Part shown: positions 5,027 to 9,165 of the stretch, in pieces
Numbering within the stretch: position 1 is the stretch's first letter
Layout of the letters: every line of letters starts with the position of its first letter
NCBI GenBank assembly: GCA_027295555.1
Contig: JAPUKT010000172.1
Location: 1-9,165 of the forward strand
DNA length: 9,165 bases
Direction of reading: 5' to 3'
Source: Deltaproteobacteria bacterium
GTDB taxonomy: Bacteria; Myxococcota_A; Polyangia; Polyangiales; Houyiibacteriaceae
Notes under the pieces: generated by a model
The model's input: only the letters and a program-made list of their open reading frames with translations
What the model was told of the DNA's origin: nothing
Database searches by the model: none
Program-made: the position numbers and the translations under genes

Positions 5027-6522
5027 GAGCGCCTCGACCACCACACGCCGAACCCGGCGATCAAGGCTGCAAGCGGAAGCAGGAAGACGACCCGGAACAA
5101 GAGGTTCTCGAGGTCGGCGTCACTCATGAGCACGGCGCGCGCTTTCGTCTTTCGCGGCGCGATGTTGATCAGGGCCTCCCGCCGCGTCAGCCAACCTGCT
5201 GTCGATGACAGAAAGTCGATGTTCGACAGCTGTGGGTTGTCGAGCAGCTCTCCGCTCATCCAATCGCTGTCTCCGACCACCAGCAGGCGCCCCGGCTCGG
5301 GGCCGTCGCTCTTGACCGGTTCGAAGTCATCGCCGAGCGGGGGCACGTACTCCCATGCGACGGCGAGCGGTACGACTTTGAGTTCGATGCCCGCGGCCTT
5401 GGGGTCCGTCGCGAGCGCGCGCTTCAGATCGGACTCGGCCATGGCATTCGGGCTGGTTCGCATGATGACTTCGGCGTCGCTGCCTTCCAACGCATCTACC
5501 GAGCGAACGACCGCCAACAGGATGCCGCCTCCATGTTTGCGAATGGTGTCGGTGAGCCGGTGAACACCGAGGTCGGTGGTGAGAAAGAGGTCACCGGGGT
5601 TGCCGGGGAGCTGTCGGTTTTGGTCGTTTTCGACCACGAGATCATTGCCGACGACGATCCCCCGCTTGGCGAGGCTTTCCGTGAACCCGGTAGGCTGAAG
5701 CGACTCCTTCTTGAGCAGGGGATCGAAGGCCAAGAGCACGTTGCCGCCCAAAGCGAGGAAACGGTCGACCGTCGCCACCTCTTCGGCGGAGTACAAACGC
5801 TGTGGGCTCACGACGAAGAGGGCGTCACACGACGCCGGGATGTCTTCTTTGGCACGCAGCTCGAAAGGCTCGATCTCGATCTTTTCCCATTCGAGCTCGC
5901 GCGCTACGGCGTCGAAGCTGCGGTCGCCGTAGGCTCCGGTCTCCCACTCCCCGTGGCCCTGGGCGAGGCAAATCTTCGTGGGCTCACCGGTCGTGACTTC
6001 CAAAATCGCACCGGTGAGCGCGCGCTCGGATTGAAGGTCGAGCTTGTGGCCGTCTGCATCCTCGAAGCTGTCGAAGTCTTCCACGATCAGCTGGTGCCGC
6101 TCGACCTTCCATTTGCGGTCACCGCTCGTCACTACGACGGGCACCTGCGAAAGGGTCATCTCGCCCGCGAGCCAAGTGTCGACTCCGAACTTGTCCGCCA
6201 GAACCTGATACTGGGCCCGGTCGCGATCGGGATCGATCCACTCGATCTCGAGTCGTGGCGTGACGGCTTTGTATTCTTCGAGCAACGTTTCGATATCGGC
6301 GAAGTCCTGTTCACCCCTCGCCAGGAACACGTAGATCTGAACGTCTTTGTCGAGCTCTTCGAGAACCTGCCGACTTCGGTCGGAAAGCGTGAAGAGTTTT
6401 TCCGTCGTCCAATCCCAGCGCTTGTAATGCTTCGACGAGACGTAGTTCAGGAGCGCGACAGCCACCAGGGCAAGGATGGCAGTGGCGACGAGATTGAAGC
6501 GCGTCCGTGACTGGTCGCTCAC
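5023..6522 (-). CDS. GldG-family ABC transporter auxiliary protein
   Basis: This 499-residue protein starts at GTG 6522, which overlaps the permease stop as GTGA and is preceded by a strong GGGGAGG (6534-6528) five bases upstream. A membrane helix lies at about 10-28 and a second at about 473-495, followed by a short basic end (WWSRRS), so most of the protein should sit outside the cytoplasm, anchored at both ends. Residues about 33-140 match the N-terminal GldG domain (LFTLSDRSRQVLEEL, VQIYVFLARG, LEIEWIDPDRD). The section from about 165 to 440 matches the ABC_transp_aux domain, including CLAQGHGEW (185-193), DALFVVSP (233-240), LGGNVLLAFDP (258-268) and RLLVVGDSDWMS (412-423). Family members partner with an ABC ATPase and ABC-2 permease. 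In Flavobacterium GldG is needed for gliding, but homologues occur widely in non-gliding bacteria. The substrate is not known. Confidence 0.9.
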   Translation of the reverse strand: MSDQSRTRFNLVATAILALVAVALLNYVSSKHYKRWDWTTEKLFTLSDRSRQVLEELDKDVQIYVFLARGEQDFADIETLLEEYKAVTPRLEIEWIDPDRDRAQYQVLADKFGVDTWLAGEMTLSQVPVVVTSGDRKWKVERHQLIVEDFDSFEDADGHKLDLQSERALTGAILEVTTGEPTKICLAQGHGEWETGAYGDRSFDAVARELEWEKIEIEPFELRAKEDIPASCDALFVVSPQRLYSAEEVATVDRFLALGGNVLLAFDPLLKKESLQPTGFTESLAKRGIVVGNDLVVENDQNRQLPGNPGDLFLTTDLGVHRLTDTIRKHGGGILLAVVRSVDALEGSDAEVIMRTSPNAMAESDLKRALATDPKAAGIELKVVPLAVAWEYVPPLGDDFEPVKSDGPEPGRLLVVGDSDWMSGELLDNPQLSNIDFLSSTAGWLTRREALINIAPRKTKARAVLMSDADLENLLFRVVFLLPLAALIAGFGVWWSRRS

Positions 6523-7262
6523 GCGTGCCTCCCCGCCTTGAGCACCGCGATGCTCAAACCCACCGCCAGCAGCGCCACCGAGAAGTCAAAAACCAAGTAG
6601 CGCGAGTCGACCACGCCCTTTGCGAAGCGATGCATGTGGCCCCACATGCTCAGGTATGCGCACACCTCTCGGAGCGTCCCGTCGAGCACGAACTCCCCTA
6701 TGCCCACCGTGAAGAGCACACCGAGCGCGACGAAGGACAGGACAGCGGCGATGATCTGCGTCGGGGCGATGGTGCTCATCAGAAGGCCGATCGCCATGAA
6801 ATAAGCACCGAGGCAGAACACCCCGAAGTAACTCGATGCGACCGCGCCCCAATCGACGTTTCCGTGTTGGCTGATGATCCAGGCGTAGATGATCGTCGGA
6901 GCCCAGAGCACTCCCCACATCACCAGCGCGCCACCATACTTGCCCCAGATGATCGACCCCTCGGAGATCGGCGCCGTCATCAGCCCTTCGAGTGTCCCGG
7001 ACTGCCGCTCGGCGGCGACCAGTCGCATCGTGAGCACAGGGACGAACACCAGGAGCGGGATGAAGAACAGCGCGCTCCCGCCGAAGAATCCAGATAGCGG
7101 CGTGTCGGCGCCCGAAGTCACCGCGTTCCGCGCGTAGAACTCGGTGAGAATCCAAAAGGTGACGCCGGTGAAGATCAACCACGAGGTGAGGACGACGTAG
7201 GCCAGCGGCGACACAAAAAAGGACGCGAGCTCGCGCTTCATGACGACCCATGCGCTTCTCAC
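6519..7262 (-). CDS. ABC-2-type permease, GldF-like
   Basis: The product of 247 residues is the membrane part of the ABC complex. About six helices are visible, at roughly 20-42, 63-81, 108-131, 142-165, 170-189 and 222-243. Between helices two and three is the cytoplasmic signature of ABC-2 permeases (TMRLVAAERQSGTLEGLMTAP, about 78-98), which contacts the ATPase. The length and this motif fit GldF and the related NosY group. GTG at 7262 was chosen because it overlaps the ATPase stop as GTGA and has GGAGG (7274-7270) seven bases upstream; an ATG at 7241 is possible but would lose the overlap. Its stop overlaps the GldG-family start in the same way, which implies translational coupling and fixed stoichiometry. 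Confidence 0.92.
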   Translation of the reverse strand: MRSAWVVMKRELASFFVSPLAYVVLTSWLIFTGVTFWILTEFYARNAVTSGADTPLSGFFGGSALFFIPLLVFVPVLTMRLVAAERQSGTLEGLMTAPISEGSIIWGKYGGALVMWGVLWAPTIIYAWIISQHGNVDWGAVASSYFGVFCLGAYFMAIGLLMSTIAPTQIIAAVLSFVALGVLFTVGIGEFVLDGTLREVCAYLSMWGHMHRFAKGVVDSRYLVFDFSVALLAVGLSIAVLKAGRHA

Positions 7263-7969
7263 GACTCTTCCTCCGAAACGCTACCGATGGTGAGCTCTGC
7301 GAACATGTCTTCGAGCTCGGTCGTTTCGTCGAGCGTCAGGTCGGCCACCTTTTGGCCCTCCCGAATGATGATCACCCGATCGCACACCGCTTGAACTTCC
7401 GAGAGGATGTGGGTCGACAAGAAGACCGTCTTGCTTCGGGCAAATCCACGCACGAGCTTGCGGAACTGACGCACTTGGTTTGGATCGAGGCCCGACGTCG
7501 GTTCGTCGAGAATGAGAAGCGGAGGATCGGCGATGAGCGCTTCAGCGAGGCCCACACGTTGTCGGTACCCCTTCGAGAGCTGACCGATGATCCGGTTCTT
7601 GGAGTCGGCTACGCCGGCGAGCTCGAGGGCACGGTCGACTGCGCTACGCAGTTCGCCGACGTGTTTGAGGGAAGCTCGGTGACGCAGATATTCCTGGACG
7701 CGCATCTCTCGGTAGAGCGGCACCCTTTCGGGCATGTAGCCGAGTCGGCTGCGCGCCTGAATCGAATTGCCAACGGCGTCGATGCCGTCGATCCGGATCT
7801 TCCCGGCCGTTGGGGCGAGGTAGCCGGTCAGCATGCGGAGGGTAGTGGTTTTCCCAGCCCCGTTGGGACCCAAGAACCCAACGATCTCACCTCGTTCCAC
7901 ACGGAAGGACAGCTGATCTACCGCGAGTCGGCTTCCGTAACGTCTGCTGAGGGCGTCGACTTCGATCAC
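7259..7969 (-). CDS. ABC transporter ATP-binding protein, GldA-like
   Basis: From GTG 7969 the protein has 236 residues and begins with the usual MIEVDALSRRYG strand. Walker A is GPNGAGKT at 34-41, the signature LSKGYRQR at 131-138, Walker B LLILDEP at 151-157, the D-loop SGLD at 159-162 and the switch His at 187 (STHIL). The Q-loop position reads GYMPERVPLY, with Glu81 where Gln is usual; this Glu is common in the GldA-like branch. All catalytic residues are present, so it should hydrolyse ATP and drive the permease encoded next. An in-frame GTG at 8068 would add 33 residues with no family resemblance and leave only 20 bp to the divergent gene, so I prefer 7969, although its Shine-Dalgarno is poor. 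This is the first gene of the four-gene operon. Confidence 0.92.
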   Translation of the reverse strand: MIEVDALSRRYGSRLAVDQLSFRVERGEIVGFLGPNGAGKTTTLRMLTGYLAPTAGKIRIDGIDAVGNSIQARSRLGYMPERVPLYREMRVQEYLRHRASLKHVGELRSAVDRALELAGVADSKNRIIGQLSKGYRQRVGLAEALIADPPLLILDEPTSGLDPNQVRQFRKLVRGFARSKTVFLSTHILSEVQAVCDRVIIIREGQKVADLTLDETTELEDMFAELTIGSVSEEES

Positions 7970-8022
7970 TAGCGTGCTCGTTGGGCGACCGGGGTAGTCG
8001 ATCGGATCCGTGGAGGCAACTG

Positions 8023-8041
8023 CAGACCTGTGCAGGTGCTG
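8023..8041. promoter_or_regulatory. Inverted repeat in the divergent promoter region, candidate operator
   Basis: The core ACCTG-TG-CAGGT (8026-8037) is a perfect dyad with a 2-bp centre. Allowing one unpaired G at 8038, the arms extend to CAG and CTG (8023-8025 with 8039-8041). It sits between the starts of the ABC operon (7969) and the deacetylase gene (8089), where one regulator could control both. I do not recognise the regulator. Confidence 0.35.
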
Positions 8042-8073
8042 CCGCTTTCTCGCGTTCGCCCCGCTCACTTCCG

Positions 8074-8079
8074 TACGAT
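8074..8079 (+). promoter_or_regulatory. Possible -10 element of the deacetylase gene
   Basis: TACGAT matches TATAAT at four of six positions and lies only 9 bp before the ATG, so RNA would start near 8086. No convincing -35 is 16-18 bp upstream and no Shine-Dalgarno precedes the ATG. If the element is real, the mRNA would be nearly leaderless. Confidence 0.22.
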
Positions 8080-8088
8080 TGCACCACT

Positions 8089-9084
8089 ATGCCCTCGATT
8101 CCGTGGAAAGTTCGCCTGAGCGGCCTCGTCCTGCTGCTCGTCGCCGCCGGCTCCCTTGGGGGGGCTTTGCGCCCCGCGTCCCAGCCCGTCGTGGAGCCGA
8201 CGCCGGTCGTGGCGCACGTGTCGGCACTCGCAGAGCCCCTGCCGATCGACGCGCCGTTCCCGCTCGAAGTGGTGCACGGGGACGAGCCAGGCCCCCCACC
8301 TCGCGACGTGACCGGTGCAAACTATCCGAGTGGTCTGACGATCGACGGCTCCACTAAACGGCGGACGATCCTTTTCAGCTTCGACGACGGTCCCTCGCGC
8401 CGCACGACGCCTGATCTTCTCGACATCCTCGACCGGCTCGGCATCCGCGCGATATTCTTTGTCAAGACCGAGAGCTTCGGGCAAGGAAACCGCTGGGAGC
8501 GCGAGCACACCGAGATCGTCCAAGAGATCGCCAGCCGCGGCCACATGATCGGGAACCACACCGAAACACACCGGCAGCTTCCCCTCCTGCGTAACGCCGA
8601 GATCGACGCCGAGCTCACACTCAGCGAGCGCAAAATCGAAAACGCCATCGGCCTGCGGCCCCGCTTGATTCGGCCCCCAGGAGGCGCGCTCTCCGCGCGG
8701 GTCCAGGACTTGCTAGCCGCTCGGGGCTACACGAGCGTGCTTTGGACCGTCTACACAGGCGACCTGGAGGTCGACACTGCCGATGACGTCGTGCGGACGT
8801 TCTTTCGGGTTCTCAAGCGTCGCGAACGCGAAACCGGGGACCGCGGCGGCATCGTGCTGCTTCACGATACCCAGCGCCACAGCCTCGATGCGGTCCCGCG
8901 CCTGGTCGACGCCCTCAGGCGACGCAACTGCGAGCTCCTCGGGCGGGACGAAGAGCTTTACGACATCGTCGACGACCTCGGGTACTTCATCCCCGGACAC
9001 GAGCCCCCTGAATCGCTCGATGACCGTCAAGCCGAGCTCAGGGTTCGAACGCAGCGCGAGTGCGCCGCCCTCGCCCTCCGCTAA
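8089..9084 (+). CDS. Polysaccharide deacetylase (NodB homology domain, CE4 family), membrane-anchored or secreted
   Basis: The ATG at 8089 gives 331 residues with an N-terminal hydrophobic stretch at about 10-27 that is either a signal peptide or a signal anchor. A Pro-rich linker to about residue 88 leads to the NodB domain (about 92-285). Motif 1 is SFDDGP (97-102), with Asp99 as presumed base and Asp100 as metal ligand. Motif 2 is GNHTETH (155-161), with metal ligands His157 and His161. Motif 3 is RPPGG (195-199), and motif 5 is IVLLHD (255-260) with His259. Motif 4 (WTVYTGDLE, 219-227) keeps Trp219 and Asp225 but has Tyr222 where an Asp is usual. Such enzymes remove acetyl groups from N-acetylated sugars in peptidoglycan, chitin-like oligomers or exopolysaccharide; the substrate here cannot be told. 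Upstream in-frame starts exist (from 7981) but would put 36 polar residues before the signal. The gene is divergent from the ABC operon. Confidence 0.9.
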   Translation: MPSIPWKVRLSGLVLLLVAAGSLGGALRPASQPVVEPTPVVAHVSALAEPLPIDAPFPLEVVHGDEPGPPPRDVTGANYPSGLTIDGSTKRRTILFSFDDGPSRRTTPDLLDILDRLGIRAIFFVKTESFGQGNRWEREHTEIVQEIASRGHMIGNHTETHRQLPLLRNAEIDAELTLSERKIENAIGLRPRLIRPPGGALSARVQDLLAARGYTSVLWTVYTGDLEVDTADDVVRTFFRVLKRRERETGDRGGIVLLHDTQRHSLDAVPRLVDALRRRNCELLGRDEELYDIVDDLGYFIPGHEPPESLDDRQAELRVRTQRECAALALR

Positions 9085-9104
9085 CGCGCGCGGATCGCAA
9101 GAAT

Positions 9105-9160
9105 GCGCCAAACTGGGAACCCATCCTCGATGGCGCGGCGCTCTCGGTTCGATAGCGCCG
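9105..9160 (+). terminator. Overlapping stem-loops after the deacetylase gene, possible terminator
   Basis: CGGCGCT (9136-9142) pairs with AGCGCCG (9154-9160), and TCG/CGA inside extends the stem to ten pairs around one mismatch. An alternative stem pairs GCGCCA (9105-9110) with TGGCGC (9131-9136). The first lies 51 nt after the stop codon. On the plus strand it is followed by AAAAA, not U's, so intrinsic termination is doubtful; the window ends here. Confidence 0.3.
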
Positions 9161-9165
9161 AAAAA

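Noticed and set aside
5533..6510. A 325-codon plus-strand frame opposite the GldG-family gene, and a similar one at 7250-7972 opposite the ATPase
   Set aside because: Both mirror the reading frames of clearly identified genes, have unnatural composition and show no motif.
4382..7969. A gliding motility or type IX secretion locus
   Set aside because: Only the GldA/F/G-type transporter and DUF4340 are present. None of the core gliding or secretion genes is in the window, and this operon type is widespread in non-gliding bacteria.
7970..8068. N-terminal extension of the ABC ATPase from GTG 8068
   Set aside because: The extra 33 residues resemble no ABC ATPase N-terminus, and they would take up nearly all of the divergent promoter region; the standard fold begins at GTG 7969.
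7981..8088. N-terminal extension of the deacetylase from 7981
   Set aside because: It would place 36 polar, Arg/Ser-rich residues before an otherwise normal signal sequence and overlap the operator-like dyad.
1..9165. CRISPR arrays, tRNA or rRNA genes, insertion sequences, phage or attachment sites
   Set aside because: No regularly spaced direct repeats, cloverleaf, rRNA-like sequence, transposase or integrase motif, or terminal repeat was found on reading both strands.

Overview
The window is GC-rich chromosomal DNA, most likely from a deltaproteobacterium in the broad sense (Myxococcota or a relative). That placement is inferred from GC-rich codon use, frequent GTG starts, a group-2 sigma-70 factor with a Lys/Ala-rich N-terminal tail, and secreted HEAT-repeat and lipoprotein genes of the kind common in that phylum. 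No rRNA, tRNA, CRISPR array, transposase or other mobile element was recognised.

Left part (1-1912, minus strand). The 5' part of a YhhN-family membrane protein gene runs off the left edge. It lies downstream of a complete group-2 sigma-70 factor gene (313-1710), and a strong GC hairpin at 257-286 lies between the two. The sigma gene has a plausible promoter about 200 bp upstream. Its inferred ~190-nt leader can form several hairpins, two of which exclude each other.

Middle part (1913-4381, plus strand). A 375-bp stretch without a confident gene holds more potential RNA hairpins, a perfect Shine-Dalgarno sequence with no start codon at a usual distance, and one weak 42-codon ORF. It is followed by a secreted HEAT-repeat protein (2288-3730) and, 54 bp later, a small lipoprotein (3785-4381) with a possible OB-like fold. 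The lipoprotein stop codon abuts the stop codon of the convergent operon in the palindrome TGATCA. A 12-13 bp hairpin covers this junction and is a candidate bidirectional terminator.

Right part (4382-9084). A four-gene minus-strand operon reads from 7969 down to 4382: ABC ATPase (GldA-like), ABC-2 permease (GldF-like), GldG-family protein and a short DUF4340 protein. Every internal junction is a 4-nt start/stop overlap (GTGA, GTGA, ATGA), so the proteins probably form one membrane complex made at coupled levels. The family is named from Bacteroidetes gliding genes, but no gliding or type IX secretion gene is visible here and the substrate is unknown. A divergent polysaccharide deacetylase gene (8089-9084) shares a 119-bp intergenic region with the operon, and a near-perfect inverted repeat in that region is a candidate operator. 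The window ends in a hairpin-rich stretch after the deacetylase.

Most of the content is recognisable housekeeping or envelope biology. The less ordinary points are the structured sigma leader, the structured region upstream of the HEAT gene, the terminator hairpin overlapping two abutting stop codons, and the pairing of uncharacterised secreted proteins next to a GldAFG-type transporter.
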